DNA of 64,000 nucleotides, from assembly GCA_030432255.1 (NCBI GenBank), contig JAUIHS010000005.1, forward strand, positions 62,001 to 126,000, given 5' to 3'. The notes under the pieces are model-generated. The model did no database searches, was not told where the DNA came from, and was given only the letters and a program-made list of their open reading frames with translations. Positions 50,968-59,652 of this stretch are shown in pieces. The translations under genes and the position numbers were made by a program. The stretch is from Phycisphaerae bacterium (GTDB taxonomy: Bacteria; Planctomycetota; Phycisphaerae; Phycisphaerales; UBA1924). The stretch's first letter is position 1, and every line of letters begins with the position of its first letter.

Positions 50968-52749
50968 ATGACGCTCGGGAAACGTCGCAAACTGCTCAAC
51001 AGCCACACCGGGCTCGACACCACGGTCCGGTGGCGGTTCGTCGTGGCCATGGCCATGAACATCCCGACACTGTTGCGCTACGGGGCCCATGAACCGGTGG
51101 GGTCGCCCACCGTACTGCACGGCATCCACATCGGCCTGCTCGCGATCTACGCCGTGCTGCTGGCCATCGCCCACCGTCGAGATGCCCGGGAGGATGATCG
51201 CGACAGCCCGCGATCGATGGTCTCTCGCTTTCTTACCAGGGTCAGCCGACCCGAGGTGATCTTCGTCATCGCCGGGCTTGTCTTCTGCTGGTTCGAGGCA
51301 CTCATCGCAATGGTCGGCCTGGCCCTCTCACTCATCTACGTCCTTCGCGGCTATCTCCTGCTGGTCCAGTCGTCGATCATTCCGTCGGGCCTTGTCTTCA
51401 TCGGTTCCTTCGTGATCTTCATCGCGGCGGGGACCGGACTGCTGATGCTTCCCGCCGCGACCCCTGCGGGCAACTCGATCGGCTTCGTCGACTCCGTCTT
51501 CACGATCACGTCGGCGATCAGCCAGACGGGTCTCGTGGTTCGGCCGACGGGCGATGGCTTCACCCGTTTTGGACAGATCATCATCCTCATCTGGATCCAG
51601 GTAGGCGCCCTCGGCGTCGTGGTCTTCGGTGCGCTGCTTGCCGAGGTGATCGGAACCGGCTTCGGTCTCAAGGCGACACAGACCATCGCGGAGGGTACTG
51701 AGCAGGGCTGGGCGGGTCAGTTGTCTCTCCAGAAACTGGTGATCTTCACGATCGTGATCACGCATGCGTTCGAGTTGCTTGGCGCGTCGATCCTCTACAT
51801 CGGCTGGCCGGAGTCATGGCTCGGTGACCCCTCGGACTTTGCCAGTGCCGGTGATCGTTTCTACCACTGTGTCTTCTTCTCCGTATCCGCCTTCTGCAAT
51901 GCCGGCTTTGCGACGACGGAAAGCTCGATGCAGGGCCTGCGCACGCACTGGACCACGCACACTGTCCTGATCCCGCTCATTGTGCTCGGCAGCATCGGCT
52001 TCCCCGTGCTCGCCAACATCCGGGAAGTCATCATGGCGCGCATCCGGCGGCGCTTCGTGGACGGAGATCGCCGACTCATCCGCCTGAATCTCAATACCCG
52101 CATCATCCTCTCCACCTGGGTCGGGCTGTATGTCTTCGGTTTCCTGCTCATTTTCCTCGGCGAGATCACGCAGGCCGATCAACCGGGTGCGCTGGCGCTT
52201 CTCGATGCCCACTTCATGAACCTCAACCGGACGTCAGGCTTCGATACGATCGCGCCTCAGGAGATGGGCGTGCTCAGTCGGCTGGTGCTCATCTTCCTCA
52301 TGTTCTGCGGCGGCGCACCGGGCTCTGTTGCAGGCGGCATCAAGCTCATGGTCCTCGCCGTCCTCGTACTGACCGTGTGGTCGACGCTCGTCGGACGCGC
52401 CGAGACGGAAGTCTACGGACGCACACTCCCCGACATCCTCGTGCGCAAGTGCGCGACACTGATCGTCCTGGTGCTCGCCGTCATCATGTCCTGCTCAGCC
52501 ATCGTCGCCTACAACGAACAGCACATCGGACTCGAACCCATCATCTTCGAGGTCACATCCGCCGTCGGGACGACCGGCCTGTCCATGGGCATCACGAGCG
52601 AACTCTCGACACCAAGTCGATGGGCCATCATCGTCGCCATGTTCCTCGGACGCGTGGGTCCCTTCGCCGTCTTTGCCGCACTCGTCAGCATCACGCGCGC
52701 CGGACGAGCCCAGTACGCCTACCCCACCGAGAGCGTGGTCGTCTACTGA
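50968..52749 (+). CDS. ktrB: TrkH/KtrB-type potassium transporter membrane subunit
   Basis: 593 residues. About ten or more hydrophobic segments are present, with the four-repeat P-loop plan of the SKT superfamily: FTITSAISQTGLVV, FFSVSAFCNAGFAT, LNRTSGFDTIAP and FEVTSAVGTTGLSMG supply the selectivity-filter glycines. Late GGAPGSVAGGIKLMVLAV and the C-terminal FLGRVGPFAVFAAL are typical of TrkH/KtrB. An extra N-terminal hydrophobic segment makes it longer than the roughly 450-residue KtrB of Bacillus. It imports K+ with Na+ or H+, gated by a cytosolic RCK ring; the probable partner KtrA is encoded 6 kb downstream, past the toxin genes. TACATT lies 11 nt before the start codon. Confidence 0.92.
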   Translation: MTLGKRRKLLNSHTGLDTTVRWRFVVAMAMNIPTLLRYGAHEPVGSPTVLHGIHIGLLAIYAVLLAIAHRRDAREDDRDSPRSMVSRFLTRVSRPEVIFVIAGLVFCWFEALIAMVGLALSLIYVLRGYLLLVQSSIIPSGLVFIGSFVIFIAAGTGLLMLPAATPAGNSIGFVDSVFTITSAISQTGLVVRPTGDGFTRFGQIIILIWIQVGALGVVVFGALLAEVIGTGFGLKATQTIAEGTEQGWAGQLSLQKLVIFTIVITHAFELLGASILYIGWPESWLGDPSDFASAGDRFYHCVFFSVSAFCNAGFATTESSMQGLRTHWTTHTVLIPLIVLGSIGFPVLANIREVIMARIRRRFVDGDRRLIRLNLNTRIILSTWVGLYVFGFLLIFLGEITQADQPGALALLDAHFMNLNRTSGFDTIAPQEMGVLSRLVLIFLMFCGGAPGSVAGGIKLMVLAVLVLTVWSTLVGRAETEVYGRTLPDILVRKCATLIVLVLAVIMSCSAIVAYNEQHIGLEPIIFEVTSAVGTTGLSMGITSELSTPSRWAIIVAMFLGRVGPFAVFAALVSITRAGRAQYAYPTESVVVY

Positions 52750-52867
52750 GCAGTCCCGTCCCGCTCGGATTCTCCGCTGAACTTCTGCAGTACTTTCGGG
52801 AACGATCAGATCTCGACCGTAGAGTGGTGCCGTCGTCGCGGCGAACCGTCGCCGCGCGTCCGAACCA

Positions 52868-52885
52868 CTTCACGGAACCGTGAAG
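52868..52885. promoter_or_regulatory. Palindromic operator-like site upstream of the toxin gene
   Basis: CTTCACGG-AA-CCGTGAAG is a perfect inverted repeat with 8-bp arms, ending 19 bases before ATG 52905. A GC-rich hairpin (52838-52855) lies just upstream. Size and position fit a repressor-binding site; the regulator is unknown. Confidence 0.4.
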
Positions 52886-52904
52886 CCAACCCGGGGAACC
52901 TGTC

Positions 52905-55900
52905 ATGCTGCGACGCTGTTCAGTCGTTCTGCGCTGTTGCTGTCTTCTTGCGCTGGCCTGCTACCTCGCGGGGGTCACCCACCCCGCGGGGGCGCGGGCC
53001 GCTTCGACCTTGATCCCCGCAGCACCTCAGGACATCAACGGCGACGGGCGCATCGACCTCTTTGACATCAGCAGGGTCATCGATGCGATGAACAGTGACC
53101 CGGTCGATCCGAGTACCGATCTGGATGGCGACGGTCATGTCGGCATCAACGATCTGATTCTCGTGCTGGAGGCAGCGGGCGCCACGGTCGACGAGGATCT
53201 GGGCTGCCCGCCCAAGGACTGCGACCTCGATCCTCGCCGCCCCGGCAACGGCGAGGATGACGACAGTGGCGAGATCCCGCATCCATGCCCCGATGATCAT
53301 GACTGCGACGGTATCCCAAACCACGTCGACTGCGATTCACCCGAATACGCGGGCGAAACATGCAGTTGCCTCACGGATGAGGGCATCGAGATGCTCGACG
53401 CCGACGACGACTGCGACGGCATCCCGAACCGACTCGACTGCGACTCACCCTGTTACCAGCCCGATGAAGATCCGGACGGCGATTGCGCCTGCATGGATGA
53501 CGACGGTGACTGCATCCCCAACCAGAGTGATCCCGACAGCAGTTGCTACATCCCGCATCCCCCCGCAGGCTTCATTCATCTCGACATCCCCGAGGCGCTG
53601 GACGCCGCCCGGCCGGGGTGCGGCGGTGGCGCCTTTCTCCTCGTCAACGATGGTGACAGCGATGCCGACGGTATCGTCGACTGGGCCGACGGCTTCAACG
53701 GCCTGGCAGAGGTCGCTTCGGATGACGAATCGGCAAACGACACCTTCCTTCCCGTCATCCTCACGGTGAGTGCGCCGGACATCACGGATGCCAGGGTCAC
53801 CTTCGACTACATCGCATCGGATCCGACGGACGGAACCGTCGATCAACAGCAAGGTGTGTACGACTACACACCGGCGCCGGGTCAGCTTCGTCTGTGGCGT
53901 CGCGACGCCGCCGAACTGCGCCGCCCATGGACCCTGCAGGCGGGCGGCGACTTCATTGATCCTGACAGCCCCGTCCTCCTCTCCACGCTCGGCATCACCG
54001 ACGCGCAGCGCAGCGTCACCCTCTGGATCGAGGGGATTGAGACGAGTCAGGCCCCCGCCGATACGTTGATCCGTGTCACGCTGGAACCCGGACCCGATGC
54101 CGATCCGGTGCCCGAAGCGTGCCGCCATGCCAGCGTCGCCATGACCTGCTACGGACTCGGACTCGCCGCCATCACCGGGGCCCGATCCCTGGCGCCCGTG
54201 CAGACCACACCGCTCTCAGTCGCTGCACCCACCATCGACATCACCCAACTGCTCTTCGACAACCATCGCATCAGCGCCGACGACACCCATCTCCTCGCCG
54301 ATCTCACGCTCCAGGGAAGTGTGGATGACGCCGTCTGTGACCTCACCCCGGGCCCCGACGGTGTCATTCCACACCTCGAAGTCCTCGTCAACGGACGCAC
54401 ACTGCTCGGCCTCGACGAAGAGCCGATCACGATCCCTCTCTCAGTCACCAAGACCCAGACCGACAACCTGCTGACCCCATTCGACTATCGCGGCACGTTT
54501 GACATCGCGATCCACGACATCCGCATCCAGCCCGGCGTGAACCAGGTCCAGGTCATCGCCACGAACCCCCTCGGCGGTGTCGGCTTCGCAACCGGCGGCA
54601 CCGACATCGACGTCATTCCACCGCCTGACGACCATATCGAAATCGAGGCCGCGTTCAGCGCCGAACCCTACCTCGCCGGCATGCTCGCCCTGACCGTCAC
54701 GAAGAACGGCGCCACCATCGGCCCGCTCGTGCTCGTGCCCTCAGGTGAGCCGGGACACTTCGTCTCCGACGGTATCGGTGCCGGCCGCGCCTACTCGGAA
54801 CTCCTCCTGCGCGATGCGTCACCCCAGAGCCCCTTCACGCTCGACGATGTCCTCGTGGAGATCACAGTACCGGATCTCGATATCACCGCTGAGACCGCGG
54901 CGATCTTCGAGGTCTCACCGGAGAACAATGTCTTCACCGGTACTCGCATCGTCCTGGAGCACGAGCGCACCACGTACCGCGACTACCAGATCGAAGTCTA
55001 TGAGGATCTCACCATCCTGCCCTCCTCACCTGGAGCGGTCCATCCCTTCGCCCTCCAGGTGCAGGGACCGGATGATCCCAATATCGAGATCGAAGTGGAG
55101 ATCGGTGGGGAGATCTACCAGGCGATCAGCTGGGAGGGAGGCCTTTACCTCGCCCACCAGGATGCGCACATGCCGCGCGCCTTCACGATGGTCAAGACCG
55201 AGTCGGACCGGCTCTTCACACCCATCGAAGACTACCTCAGTGGACAGTACGGATTCTCGGCGTATCTGAGCGGGGTCGGCCGCGGCCTGCTCGACACTGG
55301 CGCCGGCCTCGTCGATGGTGTCAAGACGATCGCCGAGACGGGCTGGCACCTGGCGGTGAACTACAACACGCCGGTCGTCATCTGGCGTGTCGTCGCCTAT
55401 GGCCGGCCCCTGACGGCCGAGGACAACGAACTCTTCTGGACGGGCGTCGAGTTCGCGGAGGCGATCGCACCAGTTCTCTGGGATCTCTTCAAGCACGAAG
55501 CCTCTGTGTACTACGCGATCTCGATCGGACATCCGGCCGGTGGGATCGAGATTGAACGACAGAGGCAGGTTGCGATCCAGGTATGCGCCGAGTTGATCAT
55601 GATGATGCAGGACTACCAGGATTCGCTGACCGACTACGAGGTCGGCCGAATCAGCGGCCGCATCCTCGGTGAAGCCATCGTGCTCGCGATCGAAGCGGTG
55701 GCCACCGCGGGCACGGTCGCCGTCATCACCAAGTCCACCCTGATGGTGCGACTCGCCACACGACTCCGCCAAGTCGGGAGTCTGACGAGCCTGCCGAACT
55801 TCGTGCAGAAGCTCGACACACTCGAGGAGATCGCCGAGCAGATCGACCGCTCTTCCATCTGCTTCCCGACGGGAACACCCGTCTGGACAGACAGCGGCCC

Positions 55901-56930
55901 GCTCGCCATTGAGATGCTTGAACACGGGACCAGGATCCGGACGTGGAACCCGAGCGAGAACGGGGCGGAGGAACACACCGTCACAGCCCTCATCTCGACG
56001 GCCCCTTCCGATCTGTGTTCGTTGATCTTCGAGCGACCAGGCGGCGACGTCTCCGAGTTGACGTGCACACCGACGCATCCCATATGGATCGAGCGCGTCC
56101 AGGACTACGTTCCTGCCGGCGACCTCCTGATCGGCGACGAGGTGCGTCTCCTGAACGGCGATCACGCAACACTGACGCGCATTCGTGGGATGCGTGCTCC
56201 ACCCGGATGCAGCTTCACGACCTACAACATCGAAGTCGCCGACGCACACACGTACTGCGCCGGGGACTGGGGCGTCCTGGTTCACAACGAGGGCGCGATC
56301 TGCGAGGCCCTCGCGGCTGCCTTCAGGCAGATCCAATCCGAGACTGATGCACGCGGCTTTGATGCCCTCGAACAGGTCATCCGAAAGATCGAGTCGAACA
56401 ATTCGGCCGTAGAACTGACCGGTACGCACCTCCGCGAGATCCTGCTCGAACTGAGCAGAGACACCTTCTCAAGAGCCGCCACACCAGACGGCGTCGACCT
56501 GTCTGTCATGAAGACGGCGCGCGAGCTGCAGAACATGAAACGCCGGAACGCCCTGCTCAAGAACCGGGACCTGCATGTTCACCACCTCACCCCCAAGTAC
56601 ATAGCGGAGTACTTGTTCCTCAAGTCACACCCCACAGCAACTCCTGCTCAACTTCAAGCGTTCAAGAACTCGCTCGACGACATGCCCGGAATACTCATTC
56701 ACAAGAAGGACCATGTTGGCGAAGCCGATGGGATCAGTTCTTACCATCGCATCCTGCTGGACGAGAACATCCCATCGACACTTGAGGGGTTGACCAAGGC
56801 CGGTACGAGCGAGTCTGATATCCTCATTGCGATCGAGACAAGCTATCGGAGATGGGGCCATCCTGACGCTGCTCGAGTCGCAAGAGCTTGGATTGATGCG
56901 TCGGTGAGAAAACCAATAAGTGCGGAGTAG
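52905..56930 (+). CDS. Secreted polymorphic toxin: dockerin, TSP3-like repeats, Hint domain, probable HNH-type nuclease tip
   Basis: 1341 residues from ATG 52905. Order: signal peptide (LRCCCLLALACYLAGVTHPA); dockerin type I pair (DINGDGRIDLFDISRVID and DLDGDGHVGINDLILVL, about 42-95); TSP3-like calcium repeats with paired cysteines (DCDGIPNHVDCDSP, DCDGIPNRLDCDSP, to about 260); beta-rich domains; a region with hydrophobic helices (about 790-960); a Hint autoprocessing domain opening at Cys986 (CFPTGTPVW), with TCTPTHPIW and DAHTYCAGDWGVLVHN ending at Asn1128; and a 213-residue C-terminal domain. The last has DLHVHHLTPKY (His1224, 1226, 1227), LIHKKDH (His1266, 1270) and SYHR (His1281), a pattern like the LHH/AHH HNH-superfamily nuclease toxins. 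The Hint domain probably releases the tip. An overlapping ribosome site couples it to the downstream gene, a putative immunity gene. Confidence 0.85.
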   Translation: MLRRCSVVLRCCCLLALACYLAGVTHPAGARAASTLIPAAPQDINGDGRIDLFDISRVIDAMNSDPVDPSTDLDGDGHVGINDLILVLEAAGATVDEDLGCPPKDCDLDPRRPGNGEDDDSGEIPHPCPDDHDCDGIPNHVDCDSPEYAGETCSCLTDEGIEMLDADDDCDGIPNRLDCDSPCYQPDEDPDGDCACMDDDGDCIPNQSDPDSSCYIPHPPAGFIHLDIPEALDAARPGCGGGAFLLVNDGDSDADGIVDWADGFNGLAEVASDDESANDTFLPVILTVSAPDITDARVTFDYIASDPTDGTVDQQQGVYDYTPAPGQLRLWRRDAAELRRPWTLQAGGDFIDPDSPVLLSTLGITDAQRSVTLWIEGIETSQAPADTLIRVTLEPGPDADPVPEACRHASVAMTCYGLGLAAITGARSLAPVQTTPLSVAAPTIDITQLLFDNHRISADDTHLLADLTLQGSVDDAVCDLTPGPDGVIPHLEVLVNGRTLLGLDEEPITIPLSVTKTQTDNLLTPFDYRGTFDIAIHDIRIQPGVNQVQVIATNPLGGVGFATGGTDIDVIPPPDDHIEIEAAFSAEPYLAGMLALTVTKNGATIGPLVLVPSGEPGHFVSDGIGAGRAYSELLLRDASPQSPFTLDDVLVEITVPDLDITAETAAIFEVSPENNVFTGTRIVLEHERTTYRDYQIEVYEDLTILPSSPGAVHPFALQVQGPDDPNIEIEVEIGGEIYQAISWEGGLYLAHQDAHMPRAFTMVKTESDRLFTPIEDYLSGQYGFSAYLSGVGRGLLDTGAGLVDGVKTIAETGWHLAVNYNTPVVIWRVVAYGRPLTAEDNELFWTGVEFAEAIAPVLWDLFKHEASVYYAISIGHPAGGIEIERQRQVAIQVCAELIMMMQDYQDSLTDYEVGRISGRILGEAIVLAIEAVATAGTVAVITKSTLMVRLATRLRQVGSLTSLPNFVQKLDTLEEIAEQIDRSSICFPTGTPVWTDSGPLAIEMLEHGTRIRTWNPSENGAEEHTVTALISTAPSDLCSLIFERPGGDVSELTCTPTHPIWIERVQDYVPAGDLLIGDEVRLLNGDHATLTRIRGMRAPPGCSFTTYNIEVADAHTYCAGDWGVLVHNEGAICEALAAAFRQIQSETDARGFDALEQVIRKIESNNSAVELTGTHLREILLELSRDTFSRAATPDGVDLSVMKTARELQNMKRRNALLKNRDLHVHHLTPKYIAEYLFLKSHPTATPAQLQAFKNSLDDMPGILIHKKDHVGEADGISSYHRILLDENIPSTLEGLTKAGTSESDILIAIETSYRRWGHPDAARVARAWIDASVRKPISAE

Positions 56931-56933
56931 CCG

Positions 56934-57803
56934 GTGAGCGCCAGGATTCACATCACCCCAGTCTCCCCAGATGAAGTCGGTCGTCAGATCTTTGACCGAC
57001 TCGTGGCCGTTCATCCCGAGGGACTCAAGTCATCTCCGACCGAGCGTTGGCTGCTCACTGCCCCCCTCCGGAGCATTCCGTTGCAGCGGTGCCTGGAGAT
57101 CTTGCGAACGGCCGGTCTCAGGCCGGTCTCCCACTATCCCAGCAACGCGACAGAAGTTCGAATCATGATCTCTCATCAATACAGTCGTTCGGATCTTGAG
57201 ACGGCCGAACTACTCCAAACCAATGACATTCCGAACGCAGATGCGCTACCGTCCGAAGCTGGACCAACTCGATTGATCAACTACAAATCAAAGAAGAGCA
57301 TCATGTACTCGACGAGTCTGTTCATCGCAGACTGGGTCCGCCAGATCTTCGAAGAGCACGACCTCGCTGGAATCGAATACCTACCAACGCTCCCTGTTTC
57401 TCGAAGAGACTTCAGCCCCTTGGACTGGGGCGATCACGCTCCGTTCTGGGAGCTCCGACCAACGACAACTCTCCCTCCAACCACCAATCGGCGCAGGCAC
57501 GAGGACGGCAGCCAGGCCTTACGCGATGACCCCCATGCCCGAATCGTCGAGAACCTCTTTGAGTATCAGGCAACTGAGTCGTCGGACAATGCACGATGGC
57601 TTGCCGGGTTGTCGTATGACTGCGCCCAACTGCACTACAGCCGGTCGGATCTCGGATCGCTCAGGACAATTGACTTTGCATGGTCTTGGGAAGTCATCTC
57701 CGGATGGGGTACCCGTTATCACATCGTCTCCCAACGCTTCTATCAGATCTGCCAAAAACACAAGATCCGCTGCGGATTCGAACCAGTCGTGATCGACGAC
57801 TGA
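56934..57803 (+). CDS. Putative immunity protein 1 for the adjacent polymorphic toxin
   Basis: 289 residues from GTG 56934, 4 bases after the toxin stop; its ribosome site CGGAG lies inside the end of the toxin gene, so translation is coupled. No signal peptide, as expected of a cytoplasmic antitoxin. I do not recognise the family firmly. FIADWVRQIFEEHDLAGIEYLP and IVSQRFYQICQKHKIRCGFE repeat one pattern (serine or aspartate, helix, gly/ile, glu/phe, pro), reminiscent of Imm11/DUF1629-like immunity proteins. It is a clear paralogue of the next gene (shared RxLxxLxWGDxxPFWELR and HxxRSDL-type motifs). GC falls to about 47% in some 60-base lines against about 67% in ktrA, suggesting acquisition. 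The immunity role is inferred from position. Confidence 0.65.
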   Translation: MSARIHITPVSPDEVGRQIFDRLVAVHPEGLKSSPTERWLLTAPLRSIPLQRCLEILRTAGLRPVSHYPSNATEVRIMISHQYSRSDLETAELLQTNDIPNADALPSEAGPTRLINYKSKKSIMYSTSLFIADWVRQIFEEHDLAGIEYLPTLPVSRRDFSPLDWGDHAPFWELRPTTTLPPTTNRRRHEDGSQALRDDPHARIVENLFEYQATESSDNARWLAGLSYDCAQLHYSRSDLGSLRTIDFAWSWEVISGWGTRYHIVSQRFYQICQKHKIRCGFEPVVIDD

Positions 57804-57823
57804 GCAGTTCCGAGCACCAACTG

Positions 57824-58696
57824 ATGCGCCTCAACGCCCACATATCACCGCTTCGACCTGAGGACCTCGGAAGGAACCTATTCGATGCCTTAGTAGAGGT
57901 CCATCCTGAGGGGCATCGGCTGCACGCGGTGGAGCGGTGGTACATGAGCGCACCGCTTCAATCCGAACCTGCACAACACTGCCTCGACTTACTCCGACAA
58001 GCGGGCCTTCACCCAGCCCATACCGTCGCACAGCAAGGTGAGTTCTCCCTGGGCCTCAGCTGGAAGTTCACAACCGCAGACCGCAGACGCGCTCGGCTTC
58101 TGGACTGGAGTGACATTCCCAATGCGGAAGCACTCCGAGATGACAACGGACTCACGCAGGTCATGAACTACACCGCAAAGAAGAGCGTCATGGCAGGATG
58201 GGATGTGGTGCTGGTCGCCGACTGGGTCAAGGTACTGTTCCAGAACGAGGGCCTTCGTGGACTGGAGTTCCATCCCACCGTCCCGATTACCCGCAGAAAG
58301 CTCCGGACTCTGTCCTGGGGAGACCGGCCGCCGTTCTGGGAACTCCGCGCCGCCATCGAACTGCCACCGTGCGCGAATCGGCGCATGACCGAAGACAGAC
58401 GCCCCGCCCGCCGCGATCAGCAGAAGTCGACCCCGGTCGAAGAAATCTACGAATTCAGCGAACCCGATTCGTCGCCGTTGGGTCAGTGGCTCAGCGGGCA
58501 GCCCATCCGCCCCGCGCAACTCCACTACCACCGGCGCGACATCGAAGCGACACCGGCATTCGACTTCGCCGTCAGTTGGGAGAGTATCGCGGCGTCCGGC
58601 GACCCAAGACGATGCATCGTCTCCCAACGCTTCTACCAGGTCTGCCGCGAACACAAGATCCGCTGTTCATTCGAACCCGTCGCCATCGACGACTGA
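57824..58696 (+). CDS. Putative immunity protein 2 (paralogue of the preceding gene)
   Basis: 290 residues from ATG 57824, 20 bases after its paralogue; no strong ribosome site. It aligns end to end with the preceding protein: both begin with HI(S/T)P, share VHPEG near residue 30, WGD-x-PFWELR near 185, and end IVSQRFYQxCxxHKIRCxFE-PVxIDD. Its GC content is closer to the chromosome than that of paralogue 1. Duplicated or diversified immunity genes behind one toxin are common in polymorphic toxin loci, where the second can be an orphan from an earlier toxin tip. The role is inferred. A CCAC-rich tract (about 58699-58735) separates it from ktrA. Confidence 0.6.
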   Translation: MRLNAHISPLRPEDLGRNLFDALVEVHPEGHRLHAVERWYMSAPLQSEPAQHCLDLLRQAGLHPAHTVAQQGEFSLGLSWKFTTADRRRARLLDWSDIPNAEALRDDNGLTQVMNYTAKKSVMAGWDVVLVADWVKVLFQNEGLRGLEFHPTVPITRRKLRTLSWGDRPPFWELRAAIELPPCANRRMTEDRRPARRDQQKSTPVEEIYEFSEPDSSPLGQWLSGQPIRPAQLHYHRRDIEATPAFDFAVSWESIAASGDPRRCIVSQRFYQVCREHKIRCSFEPVAIDD

Positions 58697-58740
58697 AGAC
58701 CACCCAGCCACCAGCCACCCACCACCCGCCACCCATCCAG

Positions 58741-58746
58741 TACCAT
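58741..58746 (+). promoter_or_regulatory. Candidate -10 box for leaderless ktrA
   Basis: TACCAT lies 6 nt before ATG 58753, after a CCAC-rich low-complexity tract. No Shine-Dalgarno and no -35 box are visible. If real, it lets ktrA be transcribed apart from the toxin genes. Confidence 0.3.
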
Positions 58747-58752
58747 GCCCGC

Positions 58753-59436
58753 ATGGAACGCTTCGCCGTCATCGGTCTGGGTCGCTTCGGCGCCCGACTC
58801 GCCACCAACCTGGCCGCGCTCGGGGCCGAGGTCATTGCCATCGATCGCGATCGCGTTCGTGTCGAGGAACTCCGCGACCAGGTCACGCTCGCCATCGCGC
58901 TCGACGCCACCGATGAACAGGCCCTCAAGGCGCAGGGCGTCGACCAGGTCGACTGCGCCGTCGTCGGCATCGGACACAACTTCGAAGCCAACGCACTCGC
59001 CACCGTCCTCCTCAAGTCACTCCGGGTCAAACGCGTCATCTCGCGCGCGGGCAACAGCATGCAGGCCCGCATCCTCGCACGAATCGGCGCCGATGCCGTC
59101 GTCAACCCCGAAGACGAATCCGCAGACCGCTGGTCACACCGACTCCTCACGCCATACATGATCGACCACATCGAACTCGGCCGCGGCTACGCCCTCGTCC
59201 AGATCAACGTCCCCACCCCGTGGCAGGGCAAGACCCTTTCCGAACTCGCCTTGCGTCGGAAGCACAACGTGACGGTCGTATCCATCAAGCGCCGCGTCGA
59301 GGCCGCCTCCGCCACCGGCGTCGACCTCTACGAAGAGCGCGTCGTCGACCTCCCCCAACCCGGCAGCCGCCTCGACCGAGACGACATCCTCATCCTCGCG
59401 GGTTTCGATACGGACCTGGAAAAGCTGCCGCGGTAG
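58753..59436 (+). CDS. ktrA: TrkA/KtrA-type potassium channel gating subunit (RCK protein)
   Basis: 227 residues. The RCK_N Rossmann fold shows FAVIGLGRFGARLATNLAAL (GxGxxG) and AIDRD as the acidic end of beta-2 that binds the nucleotide ribose, then LDATDEQALKAQGV. The RCK_C domain (about 140-225) follows (ALVQINVPTPWQGKTLSELA, DDILILAGFDTDLEKL). Single RCK plus C-domain length fits KtrA, not the double-length TrkA. KtrA forms an octameric ring that gates KtrB in response to ATP/ADP or NADH. Its natural partner ktrB lies upstream, separated by the toxin-immunity genes. TACCAT sits 6 nt before the ATG. Confidence 0.93.
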   Translation: MERFAVIGLGRFGARLATNLAALGAEVIAIDRDRVRVEELRDQVTLAIALDATDEQALKAQGVDQVDCAVVGIGHNFEANALATVLLKSLRVKRVISRAGNSMQARILARIGADAVVNPEDESADRWSHRLLTPYMIDHIELGRGYALVQINVPTPWQGKTLSELALRRKHNVTVVSIKRRVEAASATGVDLYEERVVDLPQPGSRLDRDDILILAGFDTDLEKLPR

Positions 59437-59510
59437 ATGGCGTGCGGCAGCGGCGCCGACACTCCGACAGCGGCAGACCTCCTCGGCACCTGACGCGTCC
59501 GACCGGGAAG

Positions 59511-59615
59511 AGCGTGCCAACGGCACGCCTCCTCACAGCCTGGGCATCAGCCCCAGGTACACGGCGGAGACCCAAACCCACCGCTGCAATTGTGCGCAGA
59601 TGCCGCATCGCGGCA
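59511..59615 (+). repeat. 105-bp structured repeat, copy 1
   Basis: Nearly identical to 59957-60061 in the same orientation. Each copy contains consecutive inverted repeats: GCGTGCC-AAC-GGCACGC, a GCCTGGG/CCCCAGG hairpin and GCCGC-ATC-GCGGC. The structured, extragenic nature and the adjacent transposase gene fit a REP-like element. Confidence 0.8.
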
Positions 59616-59652
59616 GACCTACTTCCATGCCCTCTCACTCTGACGGATCGCA

